Below, in pieces: positions 36,256 through 48,121 of a stretch of DNA of 64,000 nucleotides. The stretch's first letter is position 1. Each line of letters opens with the position of its first letter. Under the pieces are notes generated by a model. The model saw only the letters and a list, made by a program, of their open reading frames with translations. It did no database searches and was not told the DNA's origin. The DNA lies in assembly GCF_024763615.1 (NCBI RefSeq), contig NC_077222.1:41230001-41294000 (forward strand), read 5' to 3'. The position numbers and the translations under genes are program-made. This DNA is from Phlebotomus papatasi (taxonomy: Eukaryota > Arthropoda > Insecta > Diptera > Psychodidae).

Positions 36256-36463
36256 TAGGGGAAAGTGCTCTCCCTTCGAACATTCATGCCTTCGAATAAT
36301 GTGAATTTCTTTTGTTTTTCATAAGAGATTTACACTAAATTATCACGGAATTATCAACAATTGTTGATAAGCCAACTAATATTTAATAGAAATGTATATG
36401 TCTTAGAAAAAAAATCACATTGTTCGAAGGCATGAACGTTAGAAGGGAGAGTACTTTCCCCTA
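36256..36463. mobile_element. TA-flanked palindromic MITE (CTCTCCCTTCGAAC family)
   Basis: Begins TAGGGGAAAGTGCTCTCCCT and continues TTCGAACATTCATGCCTTCG; the right end mirrors this (CGAAGGCATGAACGTTAGAA ... GTACTTTCCCCTA). About 208 bp; no ORF. Confidence 0.75.
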
Positions 36464-37263
36464 GCTGTCCCTTTCTGTCAAATGAAAATTGAAATTGAAA
36501 TTGAAAATGAAATTGATATTCCGATTTTCATTTGATGAAAAGAGACAAATATTTGAAAGACTAAGAAGTAAGATTTCTATCGATTGAATTACACTATACT
36601 GAAAAGGTGTGTCAGTGCCATTATGACGTGATTAACAATTTTGTGATTTTTCGAAATCTATTTTATGTGAGAATTTAAGATTTCTTCCAAGCTACTCCAC
36701 CCAAGTCGGCTGGAAAAGCCAACAGGAAACACTTAAGAAGCAAGTAAACGATAAAAAATGTACCCACTATCTGCATAAAAACTTCTAAATTTTTGATTTT
36801 TCGATTTTTTGAATTCTGAAGATGTCATTACCCCCCAAATGCTTGAATTTGAGGAACTTGATTGTTCTTAAAATTTAAACAAAAATTATTTACAATAACT
36901 TAGATCCTACCTATAGGATCGTTCTCAAATTTAGTTATAGCGGAACCTTATGATTAATTGGAAAAATGGGGTGATAAAGCATCCAGGATTTTCGAAATGC
37001 TCGAACTTCAGAAGTACTTTCGCATTAAGTTACCTTTTACTGGTTCTCAACCGATTTGAGCCGATTCATAAAATCACTCACATTTCATTGGTCTATTGTG
37101 GCAAAGTGTTTTCATCTCTCTGGCAGATTGTGTGAAAGTCCCCCAACGTGGGGTAATTTTACGCAAAAATGGAAATATCATTACAGAATTATGATAAAAT
37201 TTTCTATAAGTCTGAAAACTCGATAAATTATTATTAATTGCTCAATTTTGATAAATTAGTCTG

Positions 37264-37849
37264 TAGGGGAGACTGGGGAAAAATTTGTCAAAACAAAAAT
37301 TTCAATATTCACTATTTTCTAAAGTAAAAGAGACTGAGGCTTGAAATTTTTATTATAGATAGCCTTCATCAACCATCTTAAATTTACAAAGTTTCAGGGT
37401 ATTCGAGGAAGGATTATGTAAAATAAAAAATAATGAAATTTTGAGCCCTATTTTTGGAATATTTGGCTTACAGCTCAATTTAAGCACATTTCTCGTTAAG
37501 ATAGAGAAAAATTATCTTCGACAAAGTTCTAGTGGAATAAATTTCCTATAAAAATATGTCTATTTGATATTTTTAACATTTGCGATAGTAAAACGTCACA
37601 AATTATACGAAGACTGAGAAAAATTTGTCCCAGCAATTTTGAGAATCTCCACAAAATCGACTTTTAGAAAATGATTCGAAAATCACAATTCTGTCGAGAT
37701 AGAGGAAAATAGTCTTTTGCAATGTTGTAGAGCAGTAAATTTCCTGTAAGAATATGCTCATTATAAAACGCTTAAGTTTTCTCAGAGCTCGTGAAAGAAT
37801 TAAAAATGCGTTTTGATAAGTTTGCCCCAGTCTCCCCTAAATACAAGAT
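37264..37849. mobile_element. TA-flanked 586-bp MITE (GGGGAGACTGGGG family)
   Basis: Left end TAGGGGAGACTGGGGAAAAA, right end TTTGCCCCAGTCTCCCCTA. An internal near-repeat GACTGAGAAAAATTTGTCCC lies near 37610. A truncated second copy with the same left end is at 59702-59775. No transposase frame. Confidence 0.7.
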
Positions 37850-38831
37850 CTTATTTCTGAACATTGAAAGATCATTAGAACTTGTCTTTTTTAGTAACAG
37901 TTTTAACATTTTATAATCATGTATGTATTCTCATAATACTACAAAAAGAATAGATTTTTTTGCAGAAAATATCTTGAAATAATTATTATTTTTTAAATTT
38001 TGTTTTAAATGCAATTTTAGGAAGTATACTTTTGAAATTTCGAACTTAATCGACTACAATGGTTAGCTACAAGCGCCTGGCAAGTTGGCCTTTTTATATG
38101 GAAATATTTGAAGCCAATTTTTTAAATTGATCTCGGACTCAGCTCACACTGTTCCGAGGAAAAATGTATTTAAACAAAAATTTAGTATATTTATCCCTCC
38201 ATACGGTAAGGTATCTTATAATGCGAAAAAACTTCTCACTTTATAAATATTTAGCATAACGGTCGCGAGTGCAAAAAAAAATTCCCATAAAAATTTAAAT
38301 CGAAGTATGAGAAAGTGACTTCAAAATTCAGGCAATTTCCCAGGGGGTTGTTATAGCAATACATTTTCATTGAACATTTGACGATGTTTTTAATAATAAA
38401 TAGTTAATTATTGGTTACAGAAAACTACTCCATGAGCCTGAATGAGTACCTTCAGAACTTAAAGCAACATTGTCAGAACAATCTTAGTATTTTCCCAATG
38501 ATAAATATTTTATATTGTAATCATGAAACTACTAGTAATTTATTAGAATTCTGTTAATTCGATAGATAACTGCAATGGTTTAGAAATTGATGAAAATTCG
38601 GAATCCTTGATGATGCAGTTTTATAAAATCAATTGTAGATCTCAAATGAGAAGCGTTGCGAAATTAATAATTTTTGTGAACATAGGGCTGAGGCACTGCT
38701 TTAGAAACATAAAGGTTTTATCGCATTCTTTTCAAAAAGATAAGAAAAATATGGAAAAATTGAAACTGGGCTACCCTCCCCTATGTATTTTTTAGTCTTC
38801 TAGATACTAAAAAAGTAATGGCAATATGTAC
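37850..38831. other. Stretch without a recognised gene
   Basis: AT-rich sequence; no ORF or repeat that I can link to others in the window. Confidence 0.3.
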
Positions 38832-39055
38832 TAGGGAAAGTGCCCATGCTTTGTACGGTCCCAAGCTTTACAATGATTAAATTTTTCCTATGTTTTACAA
38901 TAAATGTCATCCATCGCACCCATATTTTAAAAACTAGGGGAGAGTGTCCTGTTTCTAAAACATATTGCGGAGTCACATTTATTCTGAAACATAGTAAAAA
39001 ATTAGTCATTATAAAACTTGGGACGGTGTAAAGTATGGGAACATTCTACTACCCT
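38832..39055. mobile_element. TA-flanked palindromic MITE (GCCCATGCTTTGTACGG family)
   Basis: Left TAGGGAAAGTGCCCATGCTT; right part GTAAAGTATGGGAACATTCT is its mutated inverse. Inner arms ACAATGATTAAATTTTT / AAAAATTAGTCATTAT also pair. Related to 34562-34750. Confidence 0.65.
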
Positions 39056-39349
39056 GGTAAATTTACAACAACAATAAATCAATTGTATTGTTTGATGTAG
39101 GCTTACAAGAGCAGCCCAATGGTATACCTTCACTCCTGTAACCTAATTTGGTTACCTTTTTACTTCCGTTTTTGCCGCCCTCATGCGCGATGCAGTAACT
39201 ACATAAATATAATTTGAACAAATAGAATTCAAACCCTAAACCTATGTACGAAAACATTTCCGAAGGAAAAACCGCAGAGTGACCAGACGAGTAACACGAT
39301 TTGTTGCTAAAATTGTAACAGATTAATAAAAAAAAAGTTTGGCTATATG

Positions 39350-39352
<3 letters not shown>

Positions 39353-39397
<45 letters not shown>

Positions 39398-39402
39398 TTT
39401 TG
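39353..39402. repeat. (TA)n microsatellite followed by poly-T
   Basis: About 18 TA dinucleotides run into an 11-12 base T tract. Confidence 0.9.
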
Positions 39403-42400
39403 TTAAACACAGACTGGTGTTACAGGTAATCATAATCACGAAACTTCAACGGATATCAATCGATATGGTCATCATATATCAATGCTCCAATCAAGTCTGT
39501 AAACGTGTAAATGTTTCCAATTTGGGGCAGTTTTTGTTCCCAGCCCAGGCTCCTCTGGGACGAAACATTATGCAAAATTAACATGCAATGGAAACCGGAG
39601 AGAGAACGCGGATATGTATACCTACATCCCCAGTGAAAAATGAATGCAAAGAGATATAAAGTTGTATCTCTGAAGTGAGGTATTTGCCTGAAAATGTCTC
39701 ATAAATTGATGCACAATCTACAGTAAGTGGTTATTTTTGATCATCTTCGACATTCCCTCACGATTGGCATGAGAAGAATTTTTGCAGAAGCATACTTTTC
39801 ACAACTATAGCATTCTCTTTTTAGTGCATTTTCCACCCACAATTGATCAATTTTCCGGGACGAAGAAATGGTCGGTGGGGGGGTTGGGGTAACAAGAGTA
39901 TTCTAAATAGAGAAAAGCATACAACACAGACGCATATGGGAAAAACTTTTCTCCCTGTGAAAATGACGATGTCGTGGAAAATACATCAATATCAAGGTCA
40001 AGGACAACTCCCTGTAGTCACACGACCCTTTTCACCCAACAAATAGTGAGAGAATTTACTGTGATTGTGTGAGTTTTCACAAGTTTTCCTCACACAAATA
40101 CCAATTTCGGCCACAATATGTGTAAATGGAGACGCCTGGTGCTGAGATGGAGCCGCCTGGTTGCAAATGATTTTACTTCCTTTTGATGAGGTACTTTTGG
40201 TACCATTGGAAACGATACGGATGGGATGGAATGTGACCGGAAGTGAGAGATGAAAAGTGCCTAAAAACTGTGAAAATTTTAATACGGATATGGCCTCGAA
40301 AAAGGGTGGAGAAGTGCATTGGTTGTGATGCAACATTGAAAGAGCGCATGTAACTTACAACTACACCGTCGTGCCAAAAATGACTCTTCTCCAATTTTCA
40401 TGATCGCCCATGGGATGGTCTGGCACCCCCGGACTTCCGGATAGGGTGGCAAAAGTTCTCTGAATTCTGATTTTCCGCTCATACAATCACGGGTTGTACA
40501 ATACTCATGAACAAACAAACACAGATATACCCCCGGAGATACAGCAAATAACTTAATGTAGAGGTGTATTAGATATATATTATGTAACACACGCGCCCAA
40601 CCCCTCAGCAAATCGTCTATCCTAAAGGTACTTTAGTTTGAGCGAATTAATTTTGTGGGTATGGGAGCTTGAATTGAATGGATGAAAAAAAAAACCAGAG
40701 AGTAGAAATAGCTTGGTTTTAGCACTTGCCTTTTCTATCCCATCTCCCCAGCTCCGCACAATCCAAAACTCTGCGTTTCACTTGTAAAATTTACACGATG
40801 AAACTCAATTGATTTTCATTGAATGTTTTTGGAAAGTTTCTCCAAAAGTTTTAATGAAGATATTATAAAAATATTTCGATATCAAACAATATACGTCCAA
40901 GTTGAACAAAAAAAAAAATGGAAATTGTAAAAAGTTATTGTAAAATAATATTTAATGAATTGTGAGATGTTGAGCCAATTGTAAAATTTCAGATCAGATA
41001 TTGCCAATATAAAATTTTTCAGCAGAGAATTGGGAAATTTTCAGTCAAAATTGCTTTTGTTTTATGTTATGTCGCAATGATAATGGCTGTATACAAATTT
41101 ATTTAGTAAAAGATGACTTAAAAAAAATTGTCATTGTACAATTATAAACTAAATTACATTTCGCGTACAATACAAATGTTATTGATTTGATATTAATGCT
41201 GAAAACAAACCATTTCGATTGGAATAATTTGATTTGATTAAATTTGTGATTCTCTTTCTATCCCTTGCGCTTTACGTATGGTCATTTCACTCTCAGTCTA
41301 ATTTAAATTGCCATACAAAATTAGGTCGGAGTCAATTCGAGTTAATAGAAACCGCTAAATTCTGTAGATATCGTATGGCAATCTAAAAGCTGATTTCACG
41401 TTTGACAGAAGCATTTTTAATGGGGTACCCCATTAAAAATGCGTCCATATTAGCAAATCAACTTGGATTTCTCCACTCACTGTGATACTATTTGGTTTTT
41501 CATACTGATTCTACTTCAACTCAAAATACGCAGATCTCTAAGGGAATTGCAAGGATTTTTCCACACTACAGAGGAAATTTTACAGTGATATTTTCAATAG
41601 AAGTGCAAGTTATATTCTCCTTCACATTTTTTCGTGACTGTATTGGAAATCTTCATTGAAGAAATCTTCATTCATCGCATGGGAATCAGCACAGATAGGA
41701 TCTGCATAAAATTCTTAGGATATCAACAGAAACTTTTTTGGATAAAGAAATGTTGTTACAAATTTAAATTTCTGATTAAATCGGCGATGGAGAATGGATG
41801 CCTTATCAGGGAACATGACTGATTCAGGATATGTGACACAATGAATCTCGGATCTATAAGCTTTCACGCCTCTGTTCGATCTCTAATTCTGATGATCAAG
41901 CGCCAAAATCGAGTCTCTGGCCTGGAAAACGAAGCTGAAATGGCAAAAGATATAGAGTTCCGGTCTTATGCCCTACACTAGTAGATTTTTTTAATGCCTT
42001 TTTAAAGAAAATTTCCCCTATCTTTGCAGGCAAAAACGTCAGAATTTTTTAAAAAAGGCAATTTTTTACGAAAATTTCTTCTAGTGTGTAGACAGCATTA
42101 GATGACCCAGATTAAAAAAAAAAACAATTATCTTTTTTATTTGGTTTCGAAAACAAACTCTAACGATTTCTTTTATGTTTGTATAAATGGTAATGAAATA
42201 ATAAATACATGCATACTTACATATATATTTTGGGTCCAGACGAACATTTCGTCAACCGCTATGAATGAATCATCTGTTTCCAACCGATTTGGTCAAATTT
42301 AAAGTTTTTGGAAAAGTTTTCAATTTTTCAATCCCTGACTCCTTAACTGGCCATCGCATAAACACTTCAAATTATTTGTTTTTTTTCTAGAAAAATAATT

Positions 42401-42486
42401 TTATGTGAGATTCTTTAGAATTTTGACTTTTTTTATTTGATCATAAGTTTGTTACCATACTTGAGTTCAAAAGTTTTCCCTATATA
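39403..42486. other. Relatively repeat-poor intergenic stretch, with a 32-bp perfect palindrome
   Basis: No coding exon is recognised. Between 39600 and 40800 base composition is more balanced than its surroundings and no repeat is shared with elsewhere in the window, so it may be conserved regulatory DNA or an RNA gene; nothing proves either. At 41411-41442 lies a perfect palindrome, half-site GCATTTTTAATGGGGT. Confidence 0.35.
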
Positions 42487-42488
42487 TA

Positions 42489-43406
42489 GGGTGTCCCATA
42501 AATTACGCAAGATTTAAATTAAATAAAAAAACACATTTTTTTTCTCAATTATATTTTTTTCTAAATTGAAAAGTAAAGTAATTAAGATAGGGTTTATGTA
42601 TTAAATATAGCATTTAGTAATTAACGTCCATGGCTTTTCTGGCGAATCCTTTCGTCGAAGGTTTTCATTAACTTTTTGGACAAATGTGGCTAAATTTCGA
42701 TAATTCAGTGTTAAAACTCAACTTTTAATGCACAGAGGTGGATGTAGGCATGTTTACTTAGGCTTGTGACTTTAAATAACCGAATAAAAAATGTAATGGT
42801 CTTAAATTACATGGTCTAATGGACCAATTCTCATCACCAATAGAGAAAATAACAATCAGTAAATGTCTTATGCAGGAATTGCATCATTTCATAGGCTATA
42901 TGACAAGTCACACTATTCTGCTAAAGCCACATGTCCTCAAGATTAATGAATTCATAATTAATTAATTATTAATGAACAAATCCTCCAATTTAGGCTTCAT
43001 AAACTCGGTCATCATGTCGCGATATCCAGCGTCAGTAACAGTAACGCTTGATCAGCTTTATTTTCAAATAATACACTGCTGCAATATTATTAATCATTTT
43101 AAGAGCTTGTTCTTGGATGGAAAGTGTGTTTAGCCTCCCAAATTGATTCACTTTAGTGAATTTTTGAATTAGACTCTTCATAGTTGACGAAATTAAATCA
43201 ATTTTCTGGTCAAATCTCGAACCAAATTATTTAAATTTTTTTGAAATATTTTTTAAGAACAAAAAAGCGTTGGTCCGTCATTTAGTGATGGATTTTTAAT
43301 ATCCATATAATATATAAACTGTCACGTAGTATTTTTAGTATTCGTTGGCGACCCTTATTTCAGAAATGGCGCTAAATTTAAATCTTGCGTGATTTCTGGG
43401 ACACCC
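42489..43406 (-). mobile_element. Dead mariner-type transposon
   Basis: TA duplications (42487-42488, 43407-43408) flank about 33-bp inverted ends: GGGTGTCCCATAAATTACGC at the left and the close inverse of GGGTGTCCCAGAAATCACGC at the right. Length 918 bp is shorter than an intact mariner (about 1.3 kb). The minus strand holds a decayed transposase (separate entry). Ends and TA targets fit the Tc1/mariner/IS630 superfamily. Confidence 0.85.
42621..43060 (-). pseudogene. Mariner-type transposase pseudogene
   Basis: Frame pieces on - read SVTVTDAGYRDMMTEFMKPK, then LEDMWL-stop-QNSVTCHIAYEMM, then GDENWSIRPCNLRPLHFLFG, ending near FDERIRQKSHGR-stop. These match the central and C-terminal parts of mariner transposases (GYR..M.TEF, MWFQQDGATCH, W.PRSCDLTPLDFFLWG). 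In-frame stops and frameshifts are present. The catalytic aspartate of QQD is replaced by Asn, and the later D..P.D positions read N and H, so it cannot be active. Confidence 0.8.
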
Positions 43407-43408
43407 TA

Positions 43409-44225
43409 TATGACATAGGATTTACACATTGTGTAAATCCGTATTAACTGCCCCTCTCTCTCCTATTTCTCAATTGTGTGTTTTGGGGAGTATTTTTTTT
43501 TATAAATTCATCGCTGCATAGTTTTGCAATAGATCGAAGATTAAAACAAATTCAATTTTTTTTTAGATTTGTTTTTATTGTTATTCACTTTAATTTATTT
43601 CTATTCTATTATTGAACATTGTAAAATTATACTGCGTCTAATCTAGATAGATCAAAAAATTATCAAAAAAATGGATGTTTTTTGTTTTAGAACCGGAGAT
43701 TGAGAAGTTATTGCTTATGTGCAATTACGATTGAAAATCAAAAAGTGTCATAAATTTGGTTCTATTTTATATAACATAATAATATAATAACATAATAATA
43801 TAAATATAATAATTTGTTCATCATACGGCGTTATAAAATTGTCAAGAACTTAAAAACTCAGGTTTTAAAAGAAATAACGTCATTGAGTTTTAGATTGGAC
43901 AATAGATTCTAAGATTGTGAAAAATCTTAAATAAACAAACAATATAGCTCCTTGCAAATTATTATAATTGGCCAATTCATTTTGAGGAATTTTTCAGGAA
44001 ACATCATGAAAGATTCAATAAGTAATTATCTCAATTTACTGTCTACTGTTGTGTCTACTGTCTAGACACAACTTTTCTATTCATCTGAGCATTCGTATTT
44101 ATTTATGGAATAATTCACCCATTAATGTTAGATCATACGCCAAATATTAGTGCAAATATAAATAAATTGCATAAATAACTCTACCGGTTGAATTGAGGAA
44201 CCGGTCGACTTGAGGGCACTTTACC
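43409..44225. other. AT-rich stretch without a recognised gene
   Basis: Contains a local AATAATATAATAAC simple-repeat tract near 43775-43815. Otherwise nothing identified. Confidence 0.3.
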
Positions 44226-44335
44226 TTATTATTATTTTTTCTTATATAGGTTTGGGGTAGTCAGTCCCATGCCCCGTGGAATCAAGTGGAGTGAAGCTCA
44301 GTGGATGCAATTCGAACAATGTTGGATGTAAAGAA
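44226..44335 (-). mobile_element. Fragment of the tRNA-derived SINE
   Basis: Shares CCATGCCCCGTGGAATCAAG and GAAGCTCA.TGGATGC with the body of the SINE at 51757-52035, preceded by a TTATTATTATTTTTTC tract. The tRNA-related head is missing. Confidence 0.65.
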
Positions 44336-45169
44336 TCGCGTCGAGCCATTTTTATTCATTTCGACAAACAAAAATAGTTTATTCGATGGGATTCTTTAGC
44401 CCCAAAATTCAATTTACAATCGAATTTTCACGCATTTCGAGTTGCAAGCACCCCGAATTGCACGCATTTTGAGGTCACCTGTAAAGAATCTCAGCTACCA
44501 TAAGCTTACCTGGGCTTATCACTAGTTAATCCTCCTTAAATCTCACTCTCAAATTTTTATTTAGTTTTTGCTAATCTAAAGTTTACGAATGTTTAATTTC
44601 ATATTTCGCTTTATTTGACTTCACAGTATTGCAGCATTTTTTTGTTTTACATGTTTTGTTTCATAAATTTTGTTTTATAAAAACAAAATTTTAACCTTTG
44701 CATTCAAATGGGCCATATATACTGCATATAAAACCTTACACGGATTATGTGGTTTTTATTTATATATATATTTTACATGAAGATTGTAAAATAAAACCAT
44801 GGGAAAGCATGTGTGTTTGTAGGTATTCCTTTAAATGAGAAAATTTTGGAATTATATGTTCTCTCAATGATACAGAAAACTTTGAATGAGGTGGTAAAAG
44901 CACACACATTAAAATTCGATAGTTCAATAGTGTTCATTTAATAATTTAAAGCATTTAAACATTTCTCACATTGCAGTCCTAAAAGTTATGCATTTTTATG
45001 ATATGGGTGACTGAGGGTAAAAGTCACAAATTTATATTGTTTTGTTCTTCAGTTCGAGCAACAACCACCTTACAAAAATTTCCACTAAAATCATCAAAGA
45101 GTTTCATTTTTTATTCAGATGTGATTTTTTTAACCTCAATAAACCAATGCTATTGAAAAATAAAGAGGT
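44336..45169. other. AT-rich stretch without a recognised gene
   Basis: Short ORFs only. TATATATATATTT near 44760 is simple sequence. Confidence 0.3.
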
Positions 45170-45850
45170 GGAAAACCCTCCCAGACTTTTCGAAATGCTC
45201 GAATTCGTGACTTATGCCCTAGACACACTTACGACTTAAGCCGAGAGACGACTTATGTTAGTGGAAAATTATGGAAATGTAGTTTAATCATTATTTCTAA
45301 TATAATTACGCTAAGCCGTCTCTCGACTAATCCTCATGTCTGTCAAGGGCCTTAGACGCTATACGTCAAACGTATTTTTGCATCATTTACCGTTTACTGG
45401 TTCACAGCCGATTTATTAAACAGATTGAACTATTTAAAATATTGCTTAAAATATCTCTTGGGAGCAATATGTAACTTAATTTCGGATAAAAAATAAGTAT
45501 TGGTTATGAACCAGATCATTACTGGTTCCTAACCGATTAAAATCGGTTTAGGCTTGTTGGAAATTCGAAGACCTTTCCAATGAGCTCAATCATGACACCA
45601 TTCCGTTGAGAAAAATGCTACCTAGAAACTTTCTAATCTTTAACCTTGAAAATCTGTTATTAGGAATAATTCAGCTGATTTGACTGACTTTGTATTAGTA
45701 TCTGGAGTCCCAGTAACGACTTATGGGAGGGGGGTCCTCTGTAGATCCCGAGTCGCTATCTCTAACCGTTTGAGCTCTAAGTGTGGTAACGACCGGACAC
45801 ACAGAATACAAAATCGATGGATTGTACTGCGCTCTCCGTGGAGTTCGAGC
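45170..45850. repeat. Dispersed repeat, inverted copy of the 4190-5060 family
   Basis: Runs through CTTTTCGAAATGCTCGAATT, several ACTGGTTC..CCGATT words, AAGACCTTTCCAATGAGCTC and GTCGCTATCTCTAACCGTTT, the inverted order of the + copy. Interrupted around 45230-45360 by other sequence. Confidence 0.55.
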
Positions 45851-46792
45851 ATTATTATGCTTTTGATAAGATTATATTATTGGTTATATTGTTCGAACGG
45901 TAACAGATATAGATCTGCGGCCTTACTTGACTTCACAAGTAAGAATTACATAGCTTTTTAGATGTTGCATCTTTTTTCCACACTCTAAGACTTGTTACCC
46001 AATAACATTCTGAATAAGAAAATTTTATTACAGTGTGCAAAGAAAGTAATGAAGACGTTATACGAAGGTCATTGAAATAATTTGGAGTAGACTTGAACAC
46101 TAGCTAATCTATTATATCAATACTGCGTTATATATTTAAAAAATACGTCTAAAATAATCAAAAACATAATGTCAATTTTTATAAAGTTGCAGTTTGAGGA
46201 CTTAATCATGTAGTTTTCTCAAGGTGAGAATTATGCCAGTAAAACGTTAATTATTCCTATTGCGATTACCACCCTATTTTTCTCTCACAAGGGGTGCCAA
46301 CGCCATTACACCTCATTAATTTTATGTTGAATTATTATAAATAGGTATCTTTCATTATCTATTCAAATATGTTTTTATGATTATATGAGAGCGTGTGAAA
46401 TTTTACTATTAATTAGATCGTGCTATAACTATTGGGAAATAATCATTATTCGGGTGAAAGACCGTATTAGATAAAATTATAGCCATGACATGATATTTCT
46501 ATTATTTAATACATTTGTTTAATAATGACCACCACACACCATCAGTTGATGAAAAGACCAAAAAAATGGAATAAAGTGAAATTTACTATATGGTAATTTC
46601 GATGTAATAATTACCTCGTTACAACGTGGAGGCTATTCATTAAATATACTTTAAATATGTCAGTGGGTACTCACATAACTATTATACTGTTAAATAATTA
46701 CAGCACTAATCGTTGGATTGCTATCCTATACCAAAATTATTGTTGTAAAGTTACATAAATACTTCAGGAAAATGTGCAATATAAATTTTATG
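45851..46792. other. AT-rich stretch without a recognised gene
   Basis: No repeat match or coding signal found. Confidence 0.3.
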
Positions 46793-47020
46793 TAGGGGAC
46801 ACTAAGGCACCATCGGAAATGGGGTAGCACCGAACACTGATTTTAATTTCTAATCTAAACTCTAAACTACTTGGACTATGACGACCATTTTTTTCAGTGG
46901 GCAAGTGCACCTATAGTATCTATGAATTCATATAGGTCTCGTCCTCTGAAGTCTAATATCTGATTAAAAATCGCAGTACTCGGTGCTACCTCGTGTTTGG
47001 TGGTGCCCCAGTTTCCCCTA
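46793..47020. mobile_element. TA-flanked palindromic MITE (GCACCA.CAAACAC family), copy 2
   Basis: Left TAGGGGACACTAAGGCACCA, right TGGTGCCCCAGTTTCCCCTA. Same family as 27785-28000. Confidence 0.75.
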
Positions 47021-47211
47021 ACGGTAAACTATGTAATCAGACAGTAGAATTATAGCTGATTATATAGTTGTGTAAAATTTGTTTGTGTAAAATTATATAA
47101 AAAATAAATATATATTTTTCATACAAAATATGTAGAAATTGCACAAATTTGTCCAAGTACTCGTAAAATTACACAGAAAGTTACGTTGTATAGCCAATAT
47201 ATTTTTTACTG

Positions 47212-47409
47212 TAGGGGGAAATGGGGCACCTTTGAAGTTGGTATTTTTCATCTATTTATAAATAAAATTGAGCCTTATTGTTATATATTTTAGCTGTACA
47301 AACAGATTGAAAAGCTAAATTATATCAGGATAAGGGTCAATTTTATTTAAATTAGGTGAAAAATCACAATTTCAATGTCCCACTTTCCAAGGTGTTCCAC
47401 TTCCCCCTA
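47212..47409. mobile_element. TA-flanked MITE (TAGGGGGAAATGGGGCACC), copy 3
   Basis: Left TAGGGGGAAATGGGGCACCT, right GGTGTTCCACTTCCCCCTA, with internal AAAATTGAGCCTTATTG as in 7007-7220. Confidence 0.7.
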
Positions 47410-47765
47410 TATGGTCGTACGACGACTTTGCTTGCAGATGTCAATTACGTTCTGAAAAAAAATTAAGGAAATAAGAAGAAGTGGACAATATGATAAAAGT
47501 AACGTTATGTTGACTTCAGTTTGCTACTTGGGATATAATTCCGAAAACAACCTTAAGGTGACTTCTTTAATTTTCGAATATGTTTATTTTAGAGTTAGTT
47601 TATTGTTGAATTATTCAAAATTACAGGTTCTCCAGGTCAAGTATTAAAAAATACTCTAAGGAGCTTATTTATCATGATATTTTAGATATTTAGAGTTCGT
47701 TGGAAAGGTATTAGAAGTTCCTGGTAGGTCTAAAGCGATTCAATATAATTATGACCCGATAAATA

Positions 47766-48121
47766 GGGTAGGTGTGCCAAATTCCGGCCAGCTTGCAACT
47801 TCGGCCACAGTTTTTGTTCCTCGAATTTCCATAAATTTTTAGTTTTTGCGTACTCTAGAAGAACTCCGGAAGGGCAAGAAACTATGAGAATGAAGGTGGC
47901 CGGAATAGGCCACCAATGCTATCTCTACATTTGCATTCATTTTAAAATGGATTAAGAATGAATTTAGAGAAAATAAAGACGATAGATTGTCTACAAAGTT
48001 CCAAGCAACACTCTTCACAAAAAATAACAAAAAATATTCAATTTGTATTAAAAATATTACATTTCTAACATGAGACTTTGGCGCTTGCATGCAACTATGA
48101 CGAAATTTGGCATATTTACCA
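47766..48121. mobile_element. Pogo-like MITE with short psq-HTH remnant
   Basis: Left end after TA: GGGTAGGTGTGCCAAATTCC. Right end CGAAATTTGGCATATTTACC. Around 47852-47885 + reads EELRKGKKL then stop, a relic of the helix-turn-helix seen in 12328-12773 and 28858-29861. Confidence 0.7.

Noticed and set aside
39063..39410. 115-codon minus-strand frame
   Set aside because: Its start is the (TA)n microsatellite translated as Ile-Tyr repeats.
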